A model generated the notes under the pieces. It made no database searches. It worked only from the letters and a program-made list of their open reading frames with translations, and was not told the DNA's origin. From assembly GCA_029962745.1 (NCBI GenBank), contig CM057169.1, forward strand, positions 23,080,510 to 23,144,509: a DNA stretch of 64,000 bases. Direction: 5' to 3'. A program made the position numbers and the translations under genes. Shown piece by piece: positions 38,801-47,466 of this stretch (positions are counted from its first letter, which is position 1; each line of letters starts with the position of its first letter). This stretch comes from Echinometra lucunter (Eukaryota > Echinodermata > Echinoidea > Camarodonta > Echinometridae).

Positions 38801-41229
38801 TGTCCGAAAAAAACTTCGGTCATCCCATTAGGCACTTCATCAAGTGTAACTTTACAAAGTCAAGTGTAACAGCTTTATGAAACACCCCTGATGTTGTATT
38901 CAGTGAATCAGTCTGATGCTCCTTTAAACGCCTTTGTTCTTTCTTCATGTGGGTGATTCAAGCCCTATACTCATCAAATACATTTTGTATTGAGAATGAA
39001 TATTGATGTGACATAATTGACCAAAGCTGTCATGTGTATTTCAGATTGCCCAAAGCAGGAAAGAGCTTACTATGTTAAGAGGATTTGTGAATTTGATGTT
39101 GTTTTAAGCAGATGTTAAAAATAACTTTCACATTGTGATCATAAACATCTGCCCAAGACCATCCCTTTAAGTTTTACCCCCTTTGAACATGCTTGACAGA
39201 GTGACTTCCAGACACAGAAGGAGGCAGCGTGGGCAGTCAGCAACCTAACCATCAGTGGTAACAAGGAGCAGGTCAGCGTGTTGGTAGATGAGGGTGTGAT
39301 CCCGCCTCTCTGTAAGCTTTTGACGGTCAAGGATCCACAGGTTGTCCAGGTCTGCATCGATGGTATCAACAATATTCTCAAGATGGCAGGAGAGAACTAT
39401 CATGATATTGCTGTCAGCATTGAGATGTGTGGAGGTGAGTTATCCGTTATGGAATGATAGTGGTATCAGTTGGTAGTTATTTAATTCATCATTTTCTTTT
39501 CCCAGCACCCATGTGACTTTCCTTTTATTCTGCTGTTGTTTTGTACTCTTATTTTCTTGGTTGTCTTTGCTGATTACAATGAATAATAATGATAATATAA
39601 TGCTGGTGTAGGGATTAAGGATAAGAGCCTGTCAGGTTCTCATTCAGCCCATTAGTCAAGACAGTGCTTCATAAAATTCTTTATCTGTGAGTTTGCAAGT
39701 GCTACACATGCTCCAGGGGAGCATTTCATGAAGAGTTTGTCGGTGATTTTCACTGACTAATTTGCTTTCAGCCAATCAGATGCGAGGATTTTCAGTAGCT
39801 TATAACATTTGTCGGTGATTTTCATCAACAAAACTCTTCATGAAACGCTCCCCAGTAGTACAATGATAATAATAAATATGGGTTCTTGTATAGTGCTCAT
39901 GTCTGTCACTCCTGACACTCCTGGTACTCCTCTTTTATTACCCCAGGTTTAGCATTGCTGCCATCAAGGCACTCTAGCATTTCAAAAGATTTTTCTCTTA
40001 CGGGCTACCCCTGTACTACACTTGGATGGAGAGTGGCAAACATAAATAAATGCCGTGCCAATAGACACTTAGTAGTGCGCTGGTGGGACTCGACAAACCA
40101 TGTTATCCACAGTCCGGTGACGTATTCACTAGACCACGACACTCCTACAGCATGTTGCCCTGTCATAACTAATCGTTTCTTTCTTGACTGTCCACACAGG
40201 TTTGGACAAAATTGAGTTTCTGCAGAACAGTGACATCGAAGAGATCTACAAGCTAGCCTATGAGATCATTGACCAATACTTCTCAGAGGTAAGATGAAAG
40301 TTGTCTCAAAATATTTAAGTGCATCGCATCTATTTGAAATGATCATTGGTGGTAATATGCTACATTTGAATATAAATAAAAATGATAATAATAATATAAT
40401 GTAACATTTAGATTGTGCTTAATACAATGTTTCTAAGCGCATTTAGGAATCTAATAAAGAGAGAGCAATATAGCGCATTGAAGTAGGTGATCACCAGCTA
40501 CTATAGTACAGTGGTAGTACTTAGTACAGTGGTCTATGGGGAAAACCCGGAAGAGGGCAATATGGCAAATGTTGCCCGCTTCAGTTTGGGATTCGAGGTA
40601 GTGTGCAAAATATGACTTTTTATTTTGCAGCTAAACTGCCTTGTATAGGTAATAATTAGCCATATTTCATGAATACTTCAATGCGCTTTACAATGTTACT
40701 CTTAGGAGACAAAGTAATCAGACTACATCACTTAAAAATTGTATGGAAGGCAGAGGTATGGTTTTCGATCGTGCGCAGTCAAATTGCTCTTTTTGTTTTT
40801 GTTTTGATTTTGTTTTTTGTTCTTTATGGGGGGGGGGTAAGAAAACCTAGATCATTGCATATGATGCCAAATTAAACTTTCAGTACTTATTTATAATTAA
40901 TCATACAAGTTCATGTGAAAGAAAGATAATAATAATAGATAATAATAATGATACTACTTATATTTGTGAAATCTTTTAGTTGTCACTTGAGCAATGAGAT
41001 AGGCAGGACATTTTAGGGGATCACTGAGTGCTGGGCAGTGTGTACTATCGATCCCCAGCAGGTCTTCACTGAAGAATATTTGAAAGGTATATCCTCTGAT
41101 GATATTTTTGTCTGTCTCTCTCTCTCACAGATTGATGAAGAAGATGCTGCCCTGGCTCCTCAAGCCAATCAAGATGGATTCCAATTTGATACCAATACCA
41201 ACATCCAAACAGATGGCTTCCAATTCTAA
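24923..41229 (+). CDS. KPNA4: Importin subunit alpha-3 subtype (KPNA3/KPNA4 orthologue), 11 coding exons
   Basis: Nuclear import adaptor: it binds nuclear localisation signals in cytosolic cargo, joins importin beta through its N-terminus, and is released in the nucleus by RanGTP and CAS. Exons: 24923-25000, 31329-31454, 32399-32580, 33062-33234, 33722-33936, 34926-35057, 36961-37089, 38281-38385, 39200-39434, 40200-40288, 41131-41229. All introns are GT-AG and the frame is kept throughout, giving 520 residues against about 521 for vertebrate KPNA3/4. Residues 1-68 hold the basic importin-beta-binding domain ([25 protein letters not shown]). Armadillo repeats follow with the Trp/Asn signatures [42 protein letters not shown] and AAWAVSN. 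The C-terminus ends DGFQF, as in KPNA4 (EGFQF). The invertebrate gene probably corresponds to both vertebrate paralogues. The introns are full of MITEs and SINEs. Subtype assignment is strong. Confidence 0.96.
25155..25950 (-). pseudogene. 5'-truncated LINE reverse transcriptase remnant
   Basis: Read on the minus strand from about 25950, the frame gives [16 protein letters not shown], then [31 protein letters not shown] and [13 protein letters not shown], ending at a stop at 25300. This is the C-terminal part of a non-LTR retrotransposon reverse transcriptase of the jockey/CR1/L2 type. The thumb-region motifs LEYAS.VWDP and LWNSLP are diagnostic. The catalytic core (YADD box), the endonuclease and the 5' part are missing. 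A 3'UTR leads to a (GAA)n tail near 25156-25172, a typical CR1/L2-like end. It lies antisense within importin intron 1. Confidence 0.85.
26315..27022. mobile_element. pogo/Tigger-type non-autonomous DNA transposon
   Basis: Bounded by TA dinucleotides (26313-26314 and 27023-27024). The termini are CAGGGAAATCTCGATATAAC and, in complement, CAGGGGAAACTCGGTATAAT. Several TATAACGAG repeats lie inside both ends. CAGGG termini, TA target and TATAACGAG match the pogo branch of Tc1/mariner. No transposase frame is present. Confidence 0.8.
27049..27227. repeat. Inverted-ended repeat, family B copy 2
   Basis: Begins GGTTGGATGTCCGAACAC and ends CCGGACATACAAC. Internal GTCTTTGGATTAAACAAAAAC and CTAATCATCATC blocks match 16942-17164. 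It lies in importin intron 1, directly after the pogo-type element. Confidence 0.6.
27235..27337. repeat. 103-bp inverted repeat with perfect 20-bp arms
   Basis: The arm AATTGCAGAATACCCCACCA at the left is complemented exactly at the right. The loop contains ATGCATGCATGTATG. Small MITE or palindrome. Confidence 0.7.
27597..28204. mobile_element. hAT-like MITE, possible 8-bp target duplication
   Basis: ACAGCAGT lies directly before (27589-27596) and after (28205-28212). The ends AGGTGCACAGCCGATTTGGG and, in complement, AGGTGCATGGCCGATATTGG are inverted. The interior has several GGGAGAC/GTCTCC motifs including an internal palindrome near 27640. No coding capacity. Confidence 0.6.
28230..28900. 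repeat. Diverged tandem duplication in importin intron 1
   Basis: The blocks at about 28260-28400 and 28680-28855 share TACAACTTACYGC, a GGAGAAGAAA-like stretch, GCGAATGAYRTCACA and AGYGATGGTAC in the same order. The second copy also contains two TTTTAATAAGTGATGCAGAC units, each followed by a C run. Confidence 0.5.
29084..30003. mobile_element. hAT-like GTTCGG element, copy 2, inverted
   Basis: This is the reverse-complement counterpart of 12641-13534. It has the same AGGCTGT...ACAGCCC termini, CGAAC arrays inside both ends and a matching A+T-rich core. ATTAAAAGTA occurs just outside both ends, separated from the left terminus by CATGTA. That suggests an insertion duplication later altered by a TACATGTA expansion. 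Located in importin intron 1. Confidence 0.7.
31329..31454 (+). CDS. KPNA4: Importin alpha exon 2 (residues 27-68)
   Basis: Encodes the rest of the basic importin-beta-binding domain ([25 protein letters not shown]) and an acidic linker with DSEEES. Acceptor ATCACTAG, donor GTGAGT, phase 0 on both sides. Confidence 0.95.
31841..32026. mobile_element. Near-perfect foldback MITE, CAG-flanked
   Basis: A 186-bp hairpin. GGGCCCGTTGCATAAAACTA at the left is complemented at the right, and pairing continues almost to the centre at about 31930. CAG lies on both sides (31838-31840 and 32027-32029). It lies in importin intron 2. Confidence 0.8.
32399..32580 (+). CDS. KPNA4: Importin alpha exon 3 (residues 69-129)
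   Basis: Encodes the first armadillo repeat, including [18 protein letters not shown] and [11 protein letters not shown], a stretch nearly invariant in the KPNA3/4 group. Acceptor TTTTGCAG, donor GTAAGG. The last codon is split after two bases. Confidence 0.96.
33062..33234 (+). CDS. KPNA4: Importin alpha exon 4 (residues 129-187)
   Basis: ARM 2 and 3 with [11 protein letters not shown] and AVWALGNII. These supply the first two Trp/Asn pairs of the major NLS-binding groove. Acceptor CCACATCAG, donor GTAGGT; the terminal glycine codon is split 1/2. Confidence 0.96.
33722..33936 (+). CDS. KPNA4: Importin alpha exon 5 (residues 187-258)
   Basis: GDGPTCRDY, then [20 protein letters not shown] (ARM 4, third Trp/Asn pair of the major site) and [16 protein letters not shown]. 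Acceptor ATTTATTAG, donor GTAAGT. Confidence 0.96.
33961..34376. mobile_element. TTAA-flanked outer MITE (piggyBac-like)
   Basis: TTAA at 33957-33960 and 34377-34380. The ends CCTGTTAAGCATGAATT and, in complement, CCCGCTGAATATT are loosely inverted. Most of its interior is the second element at 34035-34362, so this is an older element split by a younger one. In importin intron 5. Confidence 0.5.
34035..34362. mobile_element. Nested TTAA-flanked MITE
   Basis: TTAA at 34031-34034 and 34363-34366. The termini AGACATTCAGTCGTGGGCTT and, in complement, AGACACTCAGTCGTGGGCTT differ at one position. The 328-bp interior is non-coding. The near-identical ends imply a younger insertion than the surrounding element. 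Confidence 0.75.
34926..35057 (+). CDS. KPNA4: Importin alpha exon 6 (residues 259-302)
   Basis: ARM 5: [11 protein letters not shown] (Trp kept, the usual Asn replaced by Tyr as in all importin alphas), then [12 protein letters not shown] and EVKVQ. Acceptor CCCCTTACAG, donor GTAGGT, phase 0. Confidence 0.96.
35356..35769. mobile_element. MITE with CCCGCCGCACACT termini
   Basis: The left end CCCGCCGCACACTGCACGGT and, in complement, the right end CCCGCCGCACACTATACGAT are inverted. Similarity continues through CCGACTGCGA to GATTTT. A possible 4-bp duplication TTTA lies at 35352-35355 and 35770-35773. Non-coding; in importin intron 6. Confidence 0.7.
35863..35931. repeat. (GA)n microsatellite followed by a G run
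   Basis: GAGAGA units at about 35863-35899, then a G homopolymer at 35918-35931, within importin intron 6. Confidence 0.85.
35947..36135. mobile_element. PIF/Harbinger-like MITE
   Basis: 3-bp duplication TAA (35944-35946 and 36136-36138). The termini GGCACCTTATCAAAAGTC and, in complement, GGCCGCTTATCAAAAGTC are inverted. The 189-bp interior is G+C-richer and non-coding. The TAA target and GG-starting termini fit PIF/Harbinger. Confidence 0.7.
36647..36793. repeat. Palindrome with CRE core and a third direct arm
   Basis: GGTACCCACTTTTACGTCA (from 36647) is complemented by TGACGTCAAAGTGGGTACC (ending 36686). The same arm recurs in direct orientation at 36774-36793. The central TGACGTCA at 36668-36675 is a perfect CRE. 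The spacer has GCGCGCA/TAGCGCGC motifs. Located in importin intron 6. Confidence 0.65.
36961..37089 (+). CDS. KPNA4: Importin alpha exon 7 (residues 303-345)
   Basis: ARM 6 start: [20 protein letters not shown], with Arg in place of Trp as in the family, then [15 protein letters not shown]. Acceptor CTTTAACAG, donor GTACAT, phase 0. Confidence 0.96.
38281..38385 (+). CDS. KPNA4: Importin alpha exon 8 (residues 346-380)
   Basis: ARM 7: [18 protein letters not shown], a Trp/Asn pair of the minor NLS-binding site, then [10 protein letters not shown]. Acceptor TTTCTTTCAG, donor GTAAGT, phase 0. Confidence 0.96.
38442..38572. mobile_element. MITE, GGGCCC..GTAACACAAAGC ends
   Basis: GGCCCTGTAACACAAAGCTT at the left and GGCCCAGTAACACAAAGCTT in complement at the right are inverted, with a centre made of AATTGAT-like repeats. 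It abuts the next element almost directly. In importin intron 8. Confidence 0.7.
38575..38888. mobile_element. MITE, GGGGTGTTTCATAAAGCTGT ends
   Basis: Perfect inverted ends GGGGTGTTTCATAAAGCTGT and complement, 314 bp, with AACTTTACAAA motifs repeated inside both arms. No coding capacity. In importin intron 8. Confidence 0.75.
39200..39434 (+). CDS. KPNA4: Importin alpha exon 9 (residues 381-459)
   Basis: ARM 8 ([13 protein letters not shown], last Trp/Asn pair of the minor site) and ARM 9 ([26 protein letters not shown]), then the start of the C-terminal repeat (EMCGG). Acceptor CTTGACAG, donor GTGAGT; glycine codon split 1/2. Confidence 0.96.
39717..39852. mobile_element. MITE, CAG-flanked, GGGAGC..TTTCATGAAGAGT ends
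   Basis: CAG at 39714-39716 and 39853-39855. The termini GGGAGCATTTCATGAAGAGT and, in complement, GGGAGCGTTTCATGAAGAGT are inverted. TTTGTCGGTGATTTTCA occurs twice inside. In importin intron 9. Confidence 0.75.
39864..40144 (-). mobile_element. tRNA-derived SINE, diverged copy
   Basis: On the minus strand it starts GTCGTGGTCTAGTG (A-box like) with a damaged B-box (GGTTTGTCGAGTCC). It runs through a body ending in a TACAAGAACCCAT-type block and finishes in an ATTATT tail. The same order of blocks is seen in the better-preserved copy at 60904-61204. In importin intron 9. Confidence 0.6.
40200..40288 (+). CDS. KPNA4: Importin alpha exon 10 (residues 459-488)
   Basis: [20 protein letters not shown] then EIIDQYFSE, the ARM 10 region contacted by the export factor CAS in this family. 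Acceptor TCCACACAG, donor GTAAGA. Confidence 0.96.
40375..40475 (-). mobile_element. SINE tail fragment
   Basis: The ATAATAATAAT stretch, TGTGCTTAATACA and AAGCGCATTTAGGAA blocks correspond to the 3' part of the SINE at 60904-61204. The tRNA-like head is missing. In importin intron 10. Confidence 0.45.
41131..41229 (+). CDS. KPNA4: Importin alpha exon 11 (residues 489-520, stop)
   Basis: [10 protein letters not shown], then [17 protein letters not shown] and TAA. The acidic segment and terminal G-F-x-F are hallmarks of the KPNA3/4 subtype. Acceptor CTCTCTCACAG. Confidence 0.96.
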   Translation: MDEEDAALAPQANQDGFQFDTNTNIQTDGFQF

Positions 41230-44200
41230 AGCCCGCCCTCACTTCCCACCCAACCGCTTGACATATGCTATCTATACGCTGTCTAATCGCCCTTTCTGTT
41301 GCCGATCTGAAAACGTCATATTGCACCCCCGTTCTAGTGGGAGATGTGAAGCTTGGATTAATGTAAATCATACTAATCAGATGGTGCAGCAAAAGCTGCT
41401 GATAGGAGGTAGTGTGGACATCATCCCAGGAAGACTTGGATGTTTGGATGCCTGGAGATGCTGTCAAGATGCTGTCAAGATGCTGTCATTTGGATACTGA
41501 TGATCCCTCTTACTAGGGTGTTTCATAAGCTTCGGGCCGTGAGAGAGTCATTTCTTACACCTACACGTAGCATTCACTTGAAAATGGGGAAAGACTTAAC
41601 TGGGGCAGATAAAGGATGATCATATATCTGTTCTCAATTGCATATGATCTGCAAAGCTTTTGTCCCCTTTCAGAAACAAAGTAATACTTGACCAACTTGT
41701 TAACCTAACGCACTGGTAAAATTGACATGGAAGGTTCTTAATCCGTTGAACACATTTTCCATGGACCCTAGCCTGAATTGTCTTGGGCTTAGTAATCAAC
41801 GGGTTAATGTTAGATTGGCTAGTTTAGACAAGAAATGCACAAGGAAGAGTGCTCTTGGTTAGTTGCTACTGTATAGCTTGGAGAGTTGCTTGTTTGAGAT
41901 AGTGTATATTGTGTGCCTTTGTGAAGTGGACATGCATTCTAAAAGGCTTCTTTTTATGTGTGTGTCCTGTTTGATGTGACACATGTGTTGCACATTTGCT
42001 GATCATATTGATGTGTAATACAGCCATAGTGCTCTGTAGATGGACAGTTTAAATCTTTACTCCTTTGCTGCCATGTTGTTTCCTGTAAAATCAGGTACTT
42101 CTTTTAATTCTTTTCTCTTCCTGGTTGTCAAGACCTGTCATGAAATTCTTGTAAATCTTTTAGGGGAAGAAAAAAAAAATCTGTTTTGTCCTAGCTGGAA
42201 AAGATGGCCGCGTCCGTGCCCTGATAGTGTATATACTCGTTAACCAATGATGCAGTTGGACAAATCAATCTTTTTTTTTTAGGAGAAAGTAAATTTGAAA
42301 AATGAAAATGGTCAAGAGCAGTTATAGAACCAAGTACCTCCTTATCAATCCAGTACAAAAGTTGCATACAGATAAAAAAAAGTGCCAACTGAAATAATAA
42401 TACAGACAATTTTAAGTATGTTGTATATCTCCATGTCACATTAGTTTAAATTCATACTGTATGTGTTCTTTTAGATAAGACTTTTCATGTGCTATGTCCA
42501 TTTTTAGCAGCAAATCTCTAACATTTATCCTATTTATTACATTTTGTGAGTTGATACTTTTTTTCTTTGGTTCCAATCTCTTTTTCAATTGTTGTATTTT
42601 TTGAAACTTTTTAAAACCTCTACCAGTTGGCGAGGATTTTTGTCTACGATGCAAGTTTGATAAAATCTTTCAAGAAAATGCAATAGAAGCCATGTATGAG
42701 GCTCATGTGTGATTATATAAACATTTTTTGACATGTAAGAAGAAATTTGATATTTAGAAATGTTATGATTCAAAGAAAGTAATTTTTGTTATTTGAAAGT
42801 ATTGTACTAAATTTTGGACAGTTTAGTCATATTTCAAAATTCAAAAATGGCTGCTCTTTTTATTTACCTTCTGCTGGACAGAGTATTTGATCAAAAGAAG
42901 TGAAAACAAGTTTTTTGTTAACATTTTTTTATTTTTTAGCCCTTGCCAACCTATCTACTTTGAATATATTGGCAAGTCTATGGGAAGAAAAAACAAATTT
43001 ATACTTGTTGCATTTTGAACTTTAGGAATCTGTTGGTTTACTTCTCTCAACATTTTTTTTTTCTGCTGAGTAAAAAATTCTGTTACATGATATTATATGA
43101 TACTGTACATATGTACAAAGAGAGGTTAGAGGGAAACGAAGCACATACATAACTAGTTTGTTAATCTGCTGTAGACAACCATAGAAGATGCTTATTATAC
43201 TACAAGTATGAAATTACTTTTCTCGTAAGATTTCTTACCTGTATGTATATAATATTTTCTTTTAGGATATAGAAGGTGATTTGCAGTAGAAACTTTGATA
43301 TTGTGCACATTTACATGTAACAGTGTGGAGACATGGCATTTTTTTGTTAATTTTCTTTGGTAATAGGTAGTCCATATTAGTTCACATGAATTATTGAGAC
43401 AATGAATTTAACAGCATGGAGTTATTTGCTTAAGTGAGGTGTTTTCTTTTCCTAGTGAAAAGTTTAGCAGATTTTGATGTAGCACAGTCGGGATATCTAT
43501 TATTTTATAGCGATGAAAAGGAAAATAAAAGAAGAAACAAAATTTGTATTCATATATTGATTTTTTCCATAATTACATAATTTAATATTTTAGAAAATTG
43601 TTAACAGTTCACCCTCTCTTTGCCATTGTGTATGAATTAGCATGTTCATAGCATTAGATACTTTATTTTTGTGCTGTGTTATTGTCCATAACAAAATGTA
43701 CAAAGATATTGATAGCTAGTAGTAGTAAGAGAAAATATTTATTCAGATAGAAGAGTAAGTCACAACATTGAGCATGTCTGTCATCTTTTGCTCTGGTTTG
43801 TACTTTTGTGTGTGGTTGTTTGAATATTGTCATAATTTTCCTTCATTGTGAATGTGTCAAATCAGACGGATAAGACGGAAAAAACAAAAAAAAAGCGAAG
43901 ATAAAAATTGTATGAATAGATGGCATCAAGGTAATAATGTGTGAGCCATTTATCCCCCCTTCTTTTTTAATTTTGAAATACTAGAAACACTTGCAGTTTT
44001 GCTTGTATTTTGATGAATGAGCATATAGGTAGAAATGATTCATATGACACAATTTCACGTTTAATCTTCTGACTAACTTTTGTGTTTAGGGGTTTCATGC
44101 ATTGATTGATGTTTTATTGTGCATTATTCGTTTTTCCATCTTAAATGATATTGTTACTCCAAGTATTTTTAGCACATTGAGTATAGTGCAGGAATGAATG

Positions 44201-46780
44201 TAATTGAGATAGCATGTATGTGCCAGTGCCATTTATGCAGTTTTAATGTGCAAATTGCACAGGAAACATTGTATTATAGTGGCAACATTTTACCCTGTGA
44301 GCTCTTAAGGTGATAAGAATGGTCTGTTAAATATGATGTAGATTAGTTTTCTTATTTCCTTTCTTTAAAGATCTTTTTGTTAGCATGATATTTGGAGTAG
44401 ATGTTTAATATTTTCATCATATTTTACATGATATAGCGCCTCAGCTTTGATGATGTAGTGTAAATGTTCATTGTACAAACAGCTTAAGGGATAGTTCTGT
44501 ACATTTAGGTTTTTTTTTCATATTAACCAGCTTTAGCATTTATCTGCAATTGCATTTTATATATTCTGTAAGACATGATACTTTTTTCTGACACATATGC
44601 ATTCATGAATTGTAATAATGCCATCATCTAGGAATAGATATTCTCAAACTTAATGAAAACAACTATTTGGTTATAGAAATATTGTATGAATGCAATTGTA
44701 CATGAAAAATGCTCCACCTTTTTTGTTGTTGTTGTTGTTGTATATTTACCTTTCTCAGTTACTTTCTTTGTTCATTGTAGTTGCTTTTGTTTCTTTTTTC
44801 TTCATCATAGATTTGCCTTCAAATTGTATATATTGCAAGTAAAAACATGCAGAGGTTCTACATTTAAATGAAAAAAAAAAGAGAGAAGATATTCACAGGA
44901 AAGGGTAATTTGCCCTAACCCTCTAGCAATTAATGAAGACTAAAGTATGTGAAATGTTTTGCCTGTCACTTTCACCATCTTCCTGTTTTCAACAAAGAAA
45001 ATTCACCCCATGTTTGTAGATTGATGAATCTCTTAAATTTTTCTCTTATTTTAAAAGAATGGTTTGTTTTTAATTTGAGAATTAAATGTTTTTTATTTGT
45101 TGTTGATATTGACTGAATTGAAGATTTTTTGTTTAGACCAAAGATTATTAAAAAAAAGAAAATATGTGAAAATAAGTGACAAAAAATAAAGAAGCCATGT
45201 GTGAGCAATTATATCAGTGCTTTTGAAAATTGAGAAAGTAAATACAGAAATGGCACATTAAGAAATGCAAGTTCGTGTGTATACATATTCATCAATATTA
45301 CTCTTTTTCCACAGGTTGTTTCGATAGCAAAGGAAAATATTTCTTAGCTCATTGTTCATATTGGCTTAGAAAGTTGTCATTTCATTATGAATGGCTTTAG
45401 TCCCACACTGGATTTACTGTCAAACTTCGGAATGATGCATTTAATTGAATTGCAAATGTTATATATAGGATTTTTTTTACAAAGACATTTTGATAGAATC
45501 TATTTAGCTATTGACATTATTTATTTTCATTAAGCTCTTCAAAAAGTATTGCATTGAAACATTGCTTGTGTTTTATTAGTGCTGGGACCAAACTGTCATA
45601 GTGAAATGACTTCTTTCTTTGGTTTGTTTGTTTATATAAATAGAATGTTAGATTTTTATTATTATGTGTATGCTTCTTTACTCAAGGTTTTGAATTGTTT
45701 GAATGTTATCAAAAATTATTCTTCATTTCCTTTTGAAAATAATTATTTAATACAATTTGTAAGTCATTTAATCTATGAATGCAAACTTCTTATGAAAAAA
45801 CAACAAGAAGAAACATTGATGTTGATACCCATGTACAAAGTGAAATGGTGAAGTTATCTTTGCTAAATGGATTATTCATATTTCAATTGGTGTGCTCTCC
45901 AATGTCTTCAGAAATGCTTTTATTTGTATTTAAGACTGAAAAAATGTTAATACAAAAGATGACTAAAAATAATATGAGATGCCTTTGATGTGTTAATGTT
46001 TAGGAAAATCAATGAATTCATGACTCGAGGGACCGTTACCAATCTGCACCTGTATATAAGCTTGCAGTTGGAATTATGTCACGTCACAGTGGCGCATATA
46101 GTGCTTTGGTGCAGTCTATTAAAAAAAATAAATTGTAATACTTTGAACGTTCTTCCAAACAAATGTACTGTTCACAAAAAAAAAAAAAGAACGATGAAGA
46201 TAAAAGGTGAAAACCTTGTTATGATGTATTGCAATATAATTGATTCTACATGGTACTTGTTCATGTTTTATAAGCCACATTAGGAAGATAACATATATTG
46301 TGTGTACTTTTTCTGATCTTTTAGTCACCATAGGGTACTCGTTATTAATTCTTATTTTTCTTTGTTTAGTCTGTAGCATATTTGTAATTATATTGTAAGC
46401 TGCGTACTCACTTTTTTCATATATGAAGAAAAAAAAGGAAGAAAATTGGTGGCTTTGATATAGTCAGCTTAACGATTGCTCTTTTATGAAGAAAAAAATG
46501 TTAAAAGACAAACTGATATGTAAGATATTGAGATTACTTGTGTCAACTTGCTTTGAATAATTTTTTTTGTATTGACTAGTTATGTAAAGAAAAATCCCAT
46601 AAAAAGGCAATTTTTGTGTGATAAAAATCTTTCCAACTTGAGGATATTTAAGACATGAAATGAAATGCATATTATTATTGTTATTATTATCATCACTATG
46701 TGTATCTGAACTGTAAGATTATTCCATTGTATTTGGCCATAAGAATGGAGTAATCTTGCAAGGAAAACAAAAAATAAAAT
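41230..46780 (+). other. KPNA4: Probable long 3'UTR of importin alpha
   Basis: An unbroken A+T-rich, T-rich stretch with no recognised coding region. It has far fewer transposons than the rest of the window; the exception is a small TTAA-flanked insert at 41742-41803. Candidate poly(A) signals AATAAA occur at 43524, 45185, 46127 and 46773. Four TGTATATA octamers (42228, 43244, 44825, 46051) match the Pumilio-binding consensus. Vertebrate KPNA4 also has a multi-kilobase 3'UTR. The true end needs transcript data. Confidence 0.5.
41742..41803. repeat. Short TTAA-flanked inverted element
   Basis: TTAA at both ends, with CCGTTGA at the left and TCAACGGG at the right. The internal CATGGACCCTAGCCTGA also occurs at about 38200-38217. 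It may be a minimal piggyBac-like MITE. Confidence 0.45.
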
Positions 46781-46966
46781 ATTGAGCCTTTCTGGAAATT
46801 TGCATTTTTTGTGTTCTCTTCAAAGCGACTGTAATGTTGTAATAGTGCAGTGATGGGTTCAGAAGGTATAAAGTAAGTGAAAAAAAAAGTGAGGAAGATA
46901 GCGACAGACACTGGAAGGAGGAGTAAGAGATAGAAATTAAAAGAGAGAGAGAGATGGGGAGAGAGA

Positions 46967-47466
46967 NNNNNNNNNNNNNNNNNNNNNNNNNNNNNNNNNN
47001 NNNNNNNNNNNNNNNNNNNNNNNNNNNNNNNNNNNNNNNNNNNNNNNNNNNNNNNNNNNNNNNNNNNNNNNNNNNNNNNNNNNNNNNNNNNNNNNNNNNN
47101 NNNNNNNNNNNNNNNNNNNNNNNNNNNNNNNNNNNNNNNNNNNNNNNNNNNNNNNNNNNNNNNNNNNNNNNNNNNNNNNNNNNNNNNNNNNNNNNNNNNN
47201 NNNNNNNNNNNNNNNNNNNNNNNNNNNNNNNNNNNNNNNNNNNNNNNNNNNNNNNNNNNNNNNNNNNNNNNNNNNNNNNNNNNNNNNNNNNNNNNNNNNN
47301 NNNNNNNNNNNNNNNNNNNNNNNNNNNNNNNNNNNNNNNNNNNNNNNNNNNNNNNNNNNNNNNNNNNNNNNNNNNNNNNNNNNNNNNNNNNNNNNNNNNN
47401 NNNNNNNNNNNNNNNNNNNNNNNNNNNNNNNNNNNNNNNNNNNNNNNNNNNNNNNNNNNNNNNNNN
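46967..47466. other. Assembly gap, 500 N
   Basis: Exactly 500 N, a usual placeholder length. The left edge is a GAGAGA-type simple repeat, which probably caused the break. Confidence 0.99.
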
